DNA of 64,000 nucleotides from NCBI GenBank assembly GCA_963808965.1, contig CAWEHU010000027.1:62001-126000 (forward strand), read 5' to 3'. Source of the DNA: CAWEHU01 sp963808965. GTDB lineage: Bacteria > Pseudomonadota > Alphaproteobacteria > Acetobacterales > Acetobacteraceae. A program made the position numbers and the translations under genes. Below, in pieces: positions 27,465 to 37,689 of the stretch; the first letter of the stretch is position 1; each line of letters starts with the position of its first letter. The notes below the pieces were generated by a model. The model saw only the letters and a list, made by a program, of their open reading frames with translations, had not been told where the DNA came from and searched no databases.

Positions 27465-28620
27465 ATGTCCCCCCACCTCGCCACTCGCGCCACTTCCGAG
27501 ACCGGCGATCCGCTCCTGCTGACGCCGGGGCCGCTGACGACCTCGAAGACGGTGAAGGAGGCGATGATCCACGATTGGGGCTCGCGCGACGCAAGCTTTG
27601 TCGGGATCAACCGTGACGTGCTCGCCTTCCTGCCCAAGATCGTGAATGGCGAGGACGCGTACGTGACCGTGCCGATGCAGGGCTCGGGCACCTTCGCGGT
27701 CGAGGCGATGCTCACGACCTTCGTGCCGCCCGACGGCGAGGTGCTGATCCTGATCAACGGCGCCTATGGCCAGCGGGCCAAGCGGATCCTCGAGACAGCA
27801 CGGCGCAAGTTCGTGATCCACGAGACGCCCGAGGACACACCGCCGGACGTCGAGACGGTCGAAGGCATCCTCCGCCGTTTCGACAGCATCACGCACGTCT
27901 TCGCCGTGCATTGCGAGACCACGAGCGGCATCCGCAACCCGATCGAGGAGATCGCCGCCGTCACCGCGCGCTGCGGCAAGCGGCTGCTGATCGACGCCAT
28001 GAGCGCGTTCGGCGCCATCCCGCTCGACGCGCGCCCGTTCCCCGTTCGACGCGGTCGCCGCTTCTTCCAACAAGTGCATCGAGGGCGTGCCCGGGCTCGG
28101 CTTCGTCATTTGCCGCCGCGAGGCGCTCGCAGCCGCCAAGGGCAACGCGACCACCCTCGTGCTCGACCTCTACGACCAGTGGCAAGCCTTGGAGAAGACG
28201 GGCCAGTACCGGTTCACCCCGCCGATCCACGTCATCGTCGCTTTCCATCAGGCGCTGCGGGAGTTCCAGGCCGAGGGCGGCGTCGCGGGCCGCGGCGGCC
28301 GCTACACCGAGAACTGCCGCGTGCTGGTGGACGGGATGCGGGCACTCGGCTTCCGCACATTGCTGCCGGACGCTCTCCAGGCGCCGATCATCATCACGTT
28401 CCACATGCCGCGGTCGCCCGAATTCCAGTTCCAGCGCTTCTATGACGGCCTCAAGGACCGGGGCTTCGTCATCTATCCCGGCAAGCTGACGGTCGCCGAT
28501 TCCTTCCGCATCGGCTGCATCGGCCGCCTCTATCCGAAGGACATGCGCGCGGCGCTCGCGGCGGTTCGCGAGGTGCTCGAGGAAATGAGCGTCAACCTGC
28601 CCGTCGCCGTCGCGGCATAA
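27465..28620 (+). CDS. phnW: 2-aminoethylphosphonate-pyruvate transaminase (one frame break)
   Basis: Class V PLP transaminase that turns 2-aminoethylphosphonate and pyruvate into phosphonoacetaldehyde and alanine. AAGGAG stands 9 bases before ATG 27465. Recognisable stretches are LLLTPGPLTTSKTVKEAM, HDWGSRDASFVGINRDVL, VPMQGSGTFAVEAML, HCETTSGIRNPIEEIA, the cofactor Asp in LLIDAMSAFGAIPLD, and the PLP lysine in SSNKCIEGVPGLGFVICRR. The frame shifts once near 28040, just before the lysine motif, consistent with one extra C in a CCCC run; the restored product is about 384 residues. First gene of the phn operon. Confidence 0.95.
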
Positions 28621-28634
28621 GGAGGAAATCGCCG

Positions 28635-29888
28635 ATGAACATGCTCACCACCACGGGGCGGGAGGTCGTGGTGAACGACCGCCGCTACCGGTTCCCCCAG
28701 ACGCCCACGATCGCGGTCTGCATCGACGGTTCGGAGCCGGGCTATATCGAGGCGGCGATCGAGCGTGGTCTCGCGCCCAATTTCGAGCGACTGATGCGGA
28801 CCGGCTCCAACCTCCGCGCTCTCTCGGTCATCCCGAGCTTCACCAACCCGAACAACATCTCGATCATCACGGGCGCGCCGCCCGCGGTGCACGGCATCGC
28901 CGGCAACTACTTCTACGATCGTGGAGGCCGGTGAAGAAGTGATGATGAACGAGGCGCGTTTCATGCGCGCCGAAACGATCATGCAAGCCTTCCACGACGC
29001 CGGGGCCAAGGTCGCGGTCGTGACCGCGAAGGACAAGCTGCGCGTCGCTGCTCGGCAACGGGCTCGATATGAGCACGGGCCGCGCCATCGCCTTTTCGTC
29101 CGAGAAGGCCGACAAGGCGAACCTGCGCGAGAACGGCATCGAGGACGTGCTCGCGTTCGTCGGTAAGCCGCTGCCAGATGTCTACTCCGAGGACTTGTCC
29201 GAGTTCGTGTTCGCGGCGGGGGTCAAGATCCTGGAACGGGACCGGCCCGACCTCATGTATCTTTCGACCACGGACTATGTGCAGCACAAGGCGGCGCCCG
29301 GCTCGGAAATGGCCAACGCGTTCTACGCCATGATGGACCGCTATGTGGGGAGCTCGACCGCGCGGGCGCGGTGCTCGCGTTGACCGCCGATCACGGCATG
29401 AACGACAAGTATCTGCCCGACGGCGAGCCGAACGTCCTCTATCTGCAAGACTGGTTCGACGCGCGCCTGGGCGAGGGCCGGGCGCGGGTGATCCTGCCGA
29501 TCACCGATCCTTACGTCGCCCATCACGGCGCGCTCGGCTCCTTCGCGACCGTCTATCTGCCGAGGGGCGCGGACGTCGCGGCCGTGCTCGCCGAGCTGCG
29601 GGCGACCGAGGGCGTGGAGCTCGCGGTCGACCGCGAGGAGGCGTGCCGCCGCTTCGACCTGCCGCCCGACCGCATCGGCGACATCGTCGTGATATCGACC
29701 GGCCCAAGGTGCTCGGAACCAGCCGCGCGCGGCACGACCTCTCGGGCCTGACCGAGCCGCTGCGCTCGCATGGCGGGATCAGCGAGCAGACCGTGCCGAT
29801 GATCGTGAACCGCAAGGTCGAGCTGCCGGTCGGCCGCACGCTTCGCAATTTCGACGTCTTCGACGTCGCCCTCAATCAAGTTCGCTGA
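28635..29888 (+). CDS. phnA: Phosphonoacetate hydrolase (four frame breaks)
   Basis: Zinc-dependent alkaline-phosphatase-superfamily enzyme that cleaves phosphonoacetate to acetate and phosphate. It starts MNMLTTTGREVVVNDRRYRF after TAAGGAGG. The nucleophile region is SFTNPNNISIITGAPPAVHGIAGNYFYD. Metal-binding parts include STTDYVQHKAAPGS and LTADHGMNDKY, and the C-terminal half has SHGGISEQTVPMIVNR. The frame changes near 28921, 29050, 29345 and 29700: the first two fit extra bases and the last two missing bases. Every fragment continues the family alignment, so the protein of about 417 residues is probably intact in the organism. It follows phnW by 14 bases. Confidence 0.92.
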
Positions 29889-29899
29889 AAGATCCGACG

Positions 29900-31360
29900 A
29901 TGAACGCACCCTTCAATCCCGCGATCCGCCGCGAGACCATGCGCATCGCCGGCGAGAGACTCGAGCACGGACGAAGTGCTCGAAGTCCGCAATCCCTATA
30001 CCAACGCCGTGGTCGGCACGGTGCCGGCCGGCGCGACCGGAGCACGTGCGCGCCGCCTTCGCCCGCGCCCGCACATTCAAGCCGAAGCTCACGCGCTACG
30101 AGCGCCAGCGCATCCTGCTCGGGACCGCGGACGCTGCTGCTCGCCCGCAGCGAGGAGATTGCCCGTCTCATCACCTCGGAATCCGGGCTGTGCATGGAAG
30201 GATTCGCTCTACGAGGTCGGCCGCGCCTGCGATGTGTTCTCGTTCGTCGGGCCAGCTCGCGATCGAGGACGACGGCGAGATCTTCGCCTGCGACGTCACG
30301 CCTCACGGCAAGGCGCGCAAGATCTTCACCACGCGCGTGCCGCTGCTCGGGGTGATCTCGGCCATCACGCCATTCAATCACCCTCTCAACATGGTCGCGC
30401 ACAAGCTCGCGCCCGGCCATCGCCACCAACAACCGCGTGGTGCTGAAGCCGACCGAACTGACGCCGCTGACCGCGCTCGCTGCTCGCGGACGTCCTCTAC
30501 GAGGCGGGGCTGCCGCCCGAGATGCTGTCGGTCGTTACCGGCAACCCGTCCACCATGGGCGACGCCATGATCACCGACCCGGACGCGGACCTCGTCACCT
30601 TCACGGGCTCGGTGCGTGTCGGCAAATACATCGCCGAGAAGGCTGGCTATAGGCGCGTCGTGCTGGAACTCGGCGGCAACGATCCGCTGATCGTGATGGA
30701 GGACGCCGATCTCGACCGGGCCGCCGACCTCGCCGTGCAGGGTGCCACCAAGAACTCGGGGCAGCGCTGCACCGCGGTGAAGCGCATCCTCGTCGTGGAA
30801 AGTGTGGCGGATGCGTTCTCGGAGGCAGTGCTCGCGAAGCGCGAAGAAGCTGAAAGCGGGCGATCCGATGGACCCGGACGTCGATGTCGGGACCGTCATC
30901 AACGAGCGGTGCGGCGCGGCTGTTCGAGCAGCGCGTCATCGACGCGGTCGAGCACGGCGCCGTGCTGCTGCACGGCAACGACCGGCAGGGCGCGCTCTAT
31001 CCGCCGACCGTCGTTGATCGGGTGCCGTATGATTGCGAGCTGGTGCGCGAGGAGACGTTCGGCCCGGTCATCCCGATGATTCGCTGCCCGGACGATATCG
31101 CCGAGGTCATCCGGATCTCGAACTCGACCGCGTATGGATTATCCTCGGGCGTCTGCACGAACCGGCTCGACTACATCACGCGCTTCGTCGCCGAGCTCGA
31201 GGTCGGCACCGTGAATGTGTGGGAGGTGCCGGGCTACCGCATCGAGATGTCGCCGTTCGGCGGGATCAAGGATTCCGGGCTCGGCTACAAGGAGGGCGTG
31301 GTCGAGGCGATGCGAGGCTTCACGAACGTCCGCACCTTCTCGCTGCCTTGGGTGGGCTGA
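29900..31360 (+). CDS. phnY: Phosphonoacetaldehyde dehydrogenase (nine frame breaks)
   Basis: NAD-dependent aldehyde dehydrogenase that oxidises phosphonoacetaldehyde to phosphonoacetate. Fragments in order: NPYTNAVVGTV, TRYERQRILLGT, LLARSEEIARLITSESGLCM, LYEVGRACDVF, VPLLGVISAITPFNHPLNMV, TNNRVVLKPTELTPLTA, DLVTFTGSVRVGKYIAEKAG, the Glu motif LELGGNDPLIVMEDADLD, the catalytic Cys in NSGQRCTAVKRILVVE, and EETFGPVIPMIR. Breaks lie near 29958, 30040, 30129, 30198, 30250, 30415, 30479, 30840 and 30910, and every one is a +1 shift. The restored product of about 484 residues has both catalytic residues. It starts 12 bases after phnA. Confidence 0.92.
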
Positions 31361-31434
31361 TTGGCGGGCTTCGGTCCTCGCCTCGGGCGGCGACCGACAA
31401 GAAACGCGGGTGATCTTTTAGGGAGGAAGCGATC

Positions 31435-32466
31435 ATGAGGATGAAGGTGGCCTTTGTCGTCGCTTGCATCGCGGCGGCGCTCGGCGCGGGGCCTGCGCTG
31501 GCGCAATCCGGTGTGGTGACGGTCTATAGCGCGGACGGCCTGCGCACCGGCTCGCCCAACTGGTACCAGACCCAGTTCGACGCCTTCACCAAGGCGACGG
31601 GGGTCGAGATCCAGTATATCGAGGCGGGTTCCGCGGTCGTCGTGGACCGCCTCTCCAAGGAGAAATCGAACCCGCAGGCCGACGTGCTCGTGACCCTGCC
31701 GCCCTTCATCCAGAAGGCGGCCGCGGACGGGCTGCTCCAGTCCTATACGCCTGCGGGCGCGGACAAGATTCCCGCGGCCGATCGGGACAAGCAGGGGCGG
31801 TTCGTTCCGCTCGTCAACAACTATGCGAGCTTCATCTACGACGCCGCGGCGCTGCCGCAGGCGCCGGCGACGTACGAGGATCTGCTCGATCCGAAATTCA
31901 AGAACAAGATCCAGTACTCGACTCCCGGCCAGGCGGGCGACGGGACGGCCGTGATGCTTCAGGTTATTCACGCGCTCGGCAGCAAGGATGCGGGGTTCGC
32001 CTACCTGAAGAAGCTGCAGGCCAACAATCTCGGCCCTCCTCCTCGACCGGGCGGCTCACGTCGCTGGTCAACAAGGGCGAGCTTTGGGTGGCCAACGGCG
32101 ACGTGCAGATGAACAGCTCGCAGATGGCGCAAAACCCCAATATCCGCGTGTTCTGGCCGGCGGGTCCGGACGGCAAGCGGTCGACGCTCGCGCTGCCCTA
32201 CTATATCGGTCTGGTGCAGAACGCGCCGAACGCCGAGGCCGGCAAGAAGCTGATCGACTTCCTGCTGAGCCAGCGATGCGCAGATGCAGGTGAGCCAGCT
32301 CGCACAGGGATTCCCGGTCCGCGAGGACGTGCAGCCCGAGGACGAGAACTACAAGAAGCTGCACGACATGATGAAGGACGTCACGGTCTGGACTCCGGAC
32401 TGGCAGCAGGTGCTCACGGATCTCCAGCAGGACGTGGCGCGCTGGCGTCAGGAGACGGGCAGCTGA
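31435..32466 (+). CDS. phnS: 2-aminoethylphosphonate ABC transporter, periplasmic binding protein (two frame breaks)
   Basis: GGGAGGAAG precedes ATG 31435. A Sec signal peptide (MRMKVAFVVACIAAALGAGPALAQ) is followed by an iron/phosphonate-type binding domain: VVTVYSADGLRTGSPNWYQTQFDAF, ADVLVTLPPFIQKAAADGLLQ, STGRLTSLVNKGELWVANGD and VFWPAGPDGKRSTLALPYYIGL. The C-terminus ends VARWRQETGS. One base seems missing near 32040 and one extra near 32277. The restored protein of about 343 residues delivers AEP to the phnTUV importer. Its stop overlaps the phnT start. Confidence 0.92.
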
Positions 32467-33637
32467 TGGCGCACCAGGCGGTCATCGACGACATCCGGCC
32501 CGCTATGCGAATCGGATGCGACCCCAGTCACGAGCCGGGCCGGCAGCGGGATCACCTTCGAGGGGGTCAGCGTCGCCTACGGCAAGGTCGTGGTCCTCGA
32601 GGGTCTCAGCCTCTCGATCGAGCCGGGCGAGATCATGGCGCTGATCGGCCCCTCGGGCTCGGCCAAGACCACGGCGCTGCGGGCGGTCGCGGGCTTCGTC
32701 CGTCCGACCAGCGGGCGCATCCGCATCGGCGAGCGCGACGTGACCGATCTGCCGCCGCACGCGCGCAATATCGGCATGGTCGTGCAGAACTACGCGCTGT
32801 TTCCGCACATGCGGGTGAGCGACAACGTGGCGTTCGGCTTGCGCGCCCGCCGCGCGCCGGAGGAGGTCGTCAAGGAGCGCGTGACGGAGTGCCTGCGCAT
32901 GGTCGGCATGCAGGCCTATACGCATCGCTATCCGCGCGAGCTGAGCGGCGGGCAGCAGCAGCGCGTGGCCATCGCGCGGGCGCTCGCCATCAGGCCGCAG
33001 GTGCTGCTGCTCGACGAACCGCTCTCGGCGCTGGACGCGCAGATCCGCCGCTCGATGCTTGAGGAGCTGGCCCGGCTGCACCAGGACTTGCCCTCGCTCA
33101 CCGTGCTCTACGTCACCCACGACCAGACCGAGGCGCTGACCTTGGCCGACCGTATCGCCATCATGCGCGACGGCCGCCTGGTCGCCTGCGGTCCGTCGCA
33201 GGCGCTCTATCGCGCGCCGCCGAACCGCTTCGCGGCGGAGTTTCTGGGCCGCGCCAACCTGCTGCCGGTGACGATCGAGGCGGCGGACGCTGGGCAGGGT
33301 CTCTCGCGCGTGCGGCTCGGCGACTCCTCACTGCTCGCGCGCGCCTATCCCGGTCTGCGCGACGGCGATCGCTGCCTGTTGTGCATCCGCCCGCACGGCA
33401 TGGCCATGCAGCCGACCGTCGCGGCCGTCCAACGACCTGGTCGGGGTCGTGCGAACCGTGCAGTGGACCGGCGACCTGCATAGCATCGCGCTCGAAGCGG
33501 ACGGCGCTCCGTTCCGGCTCGTCTGCACGCCGATGCGTGAGCCGCCGCATACGGGCGCGAAGCTTCAGGTACATTTCTCGGCCGAGGACGCGACGCTGAT
33601 CCCGGACGACCAGGCCGAGCGGGGTGCTTCCGCGTGA
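32466..33637 (+). CDS. phnT: 2-aminoethylphosphonate ABC transporter, ATPase (two frame breaks)
   Basis: ABC ATPase with the Walker A segment GPSGSAKTTALRAVAG, signature LSGGQQQRVAIARAL, Walker B VLLLDEPLSALDA and the H-loop YVTHDQTEALTLADR. A C-terminal TOBE-like domain (CLLCIRPHGMAM ... VVRTVQWTGDLHSIALEADG) is present. The Walker A reads SGSAKTT where the family usually has SGSGKTT. It starts ATG 32466, overlapping the phnS stop. Frame breaks lie near 32510 and 33428, both +1. Its TGA overlaps the GTG of phnU. Confidence 0.92.
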
Positions 33638-34527
33638 CGGCGATCGCTCTCCCCGCGACATCGCACCGGCGCTTCTCGGGTGCGACGTGGCCCTGGATCG
33701 TACCGCCGCTGCTCGTTCTCGCGGCCCTGTTCTTCTATCCCCTCGCGCTGATCCTCCGGCAATCGCTGACTGGGGAAGGCGAAGGGGCGTCGCTCGCCCA
33801 ATTCGGGGCCGTGTTCTCCTCGTCCCTGTTCCGCGATGCGTTGCTGCACACGATCGAGATCGCCGTGGCGGCGAGCGCTGGGTGCCTCTTTCTCGGCTTC
33901 GTGCTGGCGCTTATCCTTTCATTCGTGCCTTTCCCGGGCGCGCGGTTGCTGGCGCGGCTGATCGACATGTTCATCGCCCTGCCGACCTTCCTCGTGGCGC
34001 TCGCCTTCACGTTCGTCTACGGCTCGGCGGGCTTGCTGAACGTGTCGCTGATGAATCTCCTGCATCTGAATCTGCCGCCGGTCGATTTCCTCTATTCGCC
34101 GTGGGGCGTGATTCTCGCGGAGATCACGGTCTATACGCCGTTCGTGCTGCGGCCGCTGCTCGCCGGCTTCTCCCTGATCGACACGGCGCAGATCGAAGTC
34201 GCGAGCAGTCTCGGCGCGGGGACGTGGCGCATCATCCGCCAAGTGATCCTGCCCGCCGCCGTGCCGGCCCTGCTCGCGGGCGGCAGTCTCTGCCTGCTGC
34301 TGACCGTGAACGAGTTCGGTATCGTGCTGTTCATCGGCGCGAAGGGCGTCATCACGCTGCCCCTGCTCGTTTACGACAAGGCGATCCAGGAATTCGACTA
34401 CACGACCGCCTGCGTCATCGCGATGGTCAATATCGGCCTCTCGCTCGCCCTCTACACGCTCTATCGAGTGCATCATGGCCCGATTCGGAGGTTCCCGTGC
34501 TGGTCTGGTCTAGGTCCGGCCGCGTAA
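33634..34527 (+). CDS. phnU: 2-aminoethylphosphonate ABC transporter, permease 1
   Basis: A 297-residue inner-membrane permease with about six helices. The EAA-type loop is DTAQIEVASSLGAGTWRIIRQVILPAAVPALLAGG. GTG 33634 overlaps the phnT stop, implying translational coupling. The last ~20 residues (HHGPIRRFPCWSGLGPAA) look atypical, and the reading frame overlaps phnV by 31 bases; a small indel near the end is possible. It forms the membrane channel with PhnV. Confidence 0.9.
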   Translation: MTAIALPATSHRRFSGATWPWIVPPLLVLAALFFYPLALILRQSLTGEGEGASLAQFGAVFSSSLFRDALLHTIEIAVAASAGCLFLGFVLALILSFVPFPGARLLARLIDMFIALPTFLVALAFTFVYGSAGLLNVSLMNLLHLNLPPVDFLYSPWGVILAEITVYTPFVLRPLLAGFSLIDTAQIEVASSLGAGTWRIIRQVILPAAVPALLAGGSLCLLLTVNEFGIVLFIGAKGVITLPLLVYDKAIQEFDYTTACVIAMVNIGLSLALYTLYRVHHGPIRRFPCWSGLGPAA

Positions 34528-35296
34528 GCGCGTGGCTGCTCGTCGCCCTGCTGTTCGGTGTTATCTATGGGCTGCCTGGCGCGGTGATCGCGCTGGCAAG
34601 CTTCGCCGGGCAGTGGAACGGCGTGCTGCCGGGCCAGCTCACCTTCGCGCACTACATCAACGCTGTGCATGGCGATTCCGGCGCGCAGCTGCGGGTCAGC
34701 CTGCTCACCGGCGTGATGGCGAGCGCGGTCGCGCTCATTGTCGGCACCTGGGCCGCGCTGGCGTTGCGCAATATCAGGGGCGCGTCGCGGCGGGCGCTGG
34801 ATGTGGTGTTCTTCATCCCGAGCGCCGTGCCGTCCGTGTCCGTGGGCCTGGGCCTGCTGGTCGCCTTCAGTCAGCCGCCGGTGCTGCTGAACGGCACGAT
34901 CGCGATCGTCGTCATCGCGCATCTCGTGCTGATCTCCGCCTTCACGTACGGCAACGTATCGGCGGGGCTCGCGCGGCTCGGCCCGGAATATGAGCAGATG
35001 GCGGCGAGTCTCGGTGCGCGCCCGGGCTATCGTCTGCGGCACGTGACCTGCCGCTGATCACGCCGTACCTGATCGCCGCGTTCAGCCTGAGCTTCGCGCT
35101 GTCGATGGGCGAGCTGGGCGCGACGGTGATGGTCTACCCGCCGGGCTGGGTGACGCTGCCGGTCGGCATCTTTGCGCTCACCGACCGGGGCGAGATCTTC
35201 GAGGGCGCCGCGTTGACCATGCTTCTCGCCGCCGCCACTTTGGCCGTGTTGGTCGGGCTATCGCACCTGCCGACCAGGGCCGCGCTGCGCCGATAG
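34497..35296 (+). CDS. phnV: 2-aminoethylphosphonate ABC transporter, permease 2 (one frame break)
   Basis: Second permease, about 266 residues, starting at GTG 34497 with GGAGG 6 bases upstream. It has six hydrophobic segments and the loop RLGPEYEQMAASLGARPGYRLRHVT. One base seems missing near 35045. The next frame then continues LPLITPYLIAAFSLSFALSMGELGATVMVYPPGWVTLPV to LSHLPTRAALRR and a stop at 35296. It is the last gene of the phnWAYSTUV operon. Confidence 0.9.
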
Positions 35297-35298
35297 TT

Positions 35299-35688
35299 TT
35301 AACTTGCGGGATCAGCGGTTCCGGGCGGCCTGCTTTTATGGTCATGGCAGGTTGGCCGCTGAACGTTAGCGCCGTGTCGGTCTCCGGTACGATCCCGCCA
35401 ATTGCCCGCCGACAACGCGATGTGCACCGCGCCAATCTGCACGGCCTTGCTGCTGAAGGTATTCGAGAGACACAGGCGGACGTAGTGGCCACCGATGCTG
35501 ACTGGTTGCTGTAGCTGGGGGCGGTTGCTCCCGGGAGCGGGTCGGAAGGCTTGCCCCCAGGTTCCCACCCAATGGCCGTTGCCGGCTGACTGTTGCGCCA
35601 ACGAGGGCAGCGCCGCGACCATGCTCAACAAGATCAGGCCCAGCATCAATAAGGCTCGGCCGAATTCCACCCAGGATCGCGCTGCCAT
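35299..35688 (-). pseudogene. Truncated SGNH/GDSL hydrolase N-terminus
   Basis: ATG 35688 has GAGGAGAG directly upstream and opens a Sec signal peptide (RALLMLGLILLSMVAALPSLAQQ). WVGTWGQAFRPAPG and VSIGGHYVRLCLSNTFSSKAVQIGAVHIALSAG match the N-terminal domain of secreted SGNH hydrolases. The frame then shifts near 35400, and the neighbouring frame continues IVPETDTALTFSGQPAMTIKAG. Similarity stops about where phnV ends, and the catalytic GDS block and the rest of the gene are absent. This is a fragment cut at the phn operon boundary. Confidence 0.75.
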
Positions 35689-36035
35689 CTCTCCTCGCGA
35701 GATTGCACGGCAGTCCGCACACGTCGTCTTCGCCGACTGCTTGTGACCGTTACCAACAAGCTTCGGGCTGTCAAAGAGCAGAGCCGATCAGCCTCGGACC
35801 ACTGGGGTCTAGGAGCCGAGCCATTTGCAGGCGGCTGATGCGGTGCGCCGCCTTGGTCACGCAACCAGAACCGCCCTGAGCAATCCCGACCCGAGCCCGC
35901 ACGCGCGCGGAGGTCTTGGGTCGCAATCAATTGAAGCACATTGGCCGCCGCGGCGGTGTTCTGTGTTATCCGATGAAGATACCTTAATACCATCGTCGCG
36001 AGAACGGGAAACGAAGCCGGCGCCGGGAGGAATCG
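35689..36035. other. Intergenic stretch with no recognisable gene
   Basis: No reading frame here shows a recognisable domain on either strand. It separates the divergent SGNH fragment and the secreted hydrolase gene, and must hold the latter's promoter; GGGAGGAATCG before 36036 is its ribosome site. Confidence 0.6.
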
Positions 36036-37211
36036 ATGTCGTCGAAACTGGTGACACTGGCCATTGCGGCCGCTTGTTTACTAATGCCCCACACATCCTT
36101 CGCCCAGGACACCTCATTCCAGTCGCCGGGTGTCACGCCGGATAACTTGCCTGTCTTCTACGAGCAACTGAAACAAGAGATGCTCAAATTCAAACTGGCG
36201 TGGAGACCCGATTGGCCGTTCCAGGAATGGCGCGCTGCAGCGCGGGACAAGTTCTGGGATCTGACGCTGCAAGACCGGGACGAGACGCCGTTTGCTCCGG
36301 TCGTGCTGGCGACAGAGGACCGCGGTTCCTACACGGCAATGGAGATCGTGTTCAACATCACGCGCGACAGCCGCATTGCGGCGCTCGCCTTGGTGCCGAA
36401 GGCGGGCGGCTTGTTGCCTGCCGCCCTCGTTCTGCATGATCACGGCGCCAAGTTCGACATTGGGAAGGAAAAGGTGATCCGACCGCTTGCGAACTCGGAC
36501 CGGCTTTCCTCCGCCCTGGCCTGGGTCGCAAAATATTATGGCGGCAACTTCATAGGGGACGAGCTCGCCCAGCGGGGATATGTGGTCCTTGCCACGGACG
36601 TGCTTGGCTGGGGGGATCGCGTCGGCAACGGCAAGGATGCACAGCAGGCGCTGGCGAGTAACGTCTTCAACCTCGGCTCCTCGCTCACAGGAATTATGGC
36701 GCAGGAGGACGTTCGTGCCTCGGAGTTCCTGGCCAGCTTCCGCGGAGTCGATCGGAGGCGTATCGCCTCCGTCGGGTTCTCGATGGGATGCTTCCGCTCC
36801 TGGGAGGTCTCGGCTCTGACCGATACCATCACCGCTTCCGTTTGTATCAATTGGATGGCGACGGATGCAGGGCTTATGGTCCCAGGTAACAACCAGACCA
36901 CCGGGTCCTCGGCTTTCCAGCAAATGCTACCGGGGATGTTCCGATATTTCGACTATCCGGATGCGGCAAGTATAGCCGCTCCCAAGCCGGCATTGTTCTA
37001 TGCGGGAGCTCTGGACCCACTTTTTCCGCCTGCGGCTGCGCAGGCCGCCTTTGACAAGATGCGCCTGGTATGGACAGGCGCCAGGGCCAACGCCAATTTG
37101 GTGACCCAGATCTGGTCTGGGCACGCCCACATCTTCCTTCCCGATGAACAGAGTGCTGCCTTCGACTGGCTCGATCAGCAGTTCGGTCGCACTAACCAGG
37201 TAACCCAGTAG
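36036..37211 (+). CDS. Secreted alpha/beta hydrolase (acetylxylan-esterase/dienelactone-hydrolase-like)
   Basis: A 391-residue protein with a Sec signal peptide (MSSKLVTLAIAAACLLMPHTSFAQ). ALVPKAGGLLPAALVLHDHGAKFDIGKEK holds the oxyanion region, GYVVLATDVLGWGDR follows, and the nucleophile elbow is ASVGFSMGCFRSW at about residue 248. The later Asp and His candidates are in FYAGALDPLFPP and WSGHAHIFLPDEQ. This is the layout of large secreted carboxylesterases, including acetylxylan esterases. GGAGG precedes the ATG. Substrate unknown; it stands alone between two damaged regions. Confidence 0.82.
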   Translation: MSSKLVTLAIAAACLLMPHTSFAQDTSFQSPGVTPDNLPVFYEQLKQEMLKFKLAWRPDWPFQEWRAAARDKFWDLTLQDRDETPFAPVVLATEDRGSYTAMEIVFNITRDSRIAALALVPKAGGLLPAALVLHDHGAKFDIGKEKVIRPLANSDRLSSALAWVAKYYGGNFIGDELAQRGYVVLATDVLGWGDRVGNGKDAQQALASNVFNLGSSLTGIMAQEDVRASEFLASFRGVDRRRIASVGFSMGCFRSWEVSALTDTITASVCINWMATDAGLMVPGNNQTTGSSAFQQMLPGMFRYFDYPDAASIAAPKPALFYAGALDPLFPPAAAQAAFDKMRLVWTGARANANLVTQIWSGHAHIFLPDEQSAAFDWLDQQFGRTNQVTQ

Positions 37212-37342
37212 CGAGACCCGTTCGCCGTTCAGTGCAATGATCTATGTCGGGTATCTGCTCAACCCCCTCGGTCGGATAGCGCCACGGATAGCCGAATCTA
37301 TGAACGGTTGACCGGACACGGGGGCCACAATTCAAGCTTCGG

Positions 37343-37430
37343 GTGGCCCAGCTCCCCGGCCTCAGTCGGCTATCACACGAGGAGAAAGATGCCCTGATCT
37401 TGGCGCTGTGGGCCATGGTGAACTTTCACC
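37343..37430 (+). pseudogene. Possible IS66-type transposase N-terminal remnant
   Basis: A short stretch reads AQLPGLSRLSHEEKDALILALW, resembling the N-terminus of IS66-family transposases from memory. The following ~200 residues of the frame show no recognisable similarity. It neighbours an IS630 remnant, so a decayed mobile-element zone is plausible, but the call rests on only ~25 residues. Confidence 0.35.
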
Positions 37431-37689
37431 TGGTCCGCCCCACTGCCGAACGCGCTAGCCGTTCGAACGGCCGTCCGTTATGGCCCCCGCGTAAGCCAGA
37501 CCCACTCCGCGGCACGAGCCTGCTCGAAGCGATCGATCGCGGCGACGCGCTGCTGGCCAATGTCGTCGAGGCCATTCAGCCCCTGGCCGCTGTAGGCGCT
37601 TCCCGGCTCGCTCGAGGCGCTCGGCTGCGAAAGTCGCGAGATCAGTCTTTACTCGGCGCTATTGAGCCATGCTCGCGAGCGATGTTGGC

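Noticed and set aside
29900..31360. phnY and phnA as genuine pseudogenes
   Set aside because: All catalytic motifs are intact, all nine phnY shifts go the same way, and downstream transporter genes keep overlapping starts and stops. Error in the sequence is a better explanation, so they are listed as CDS.
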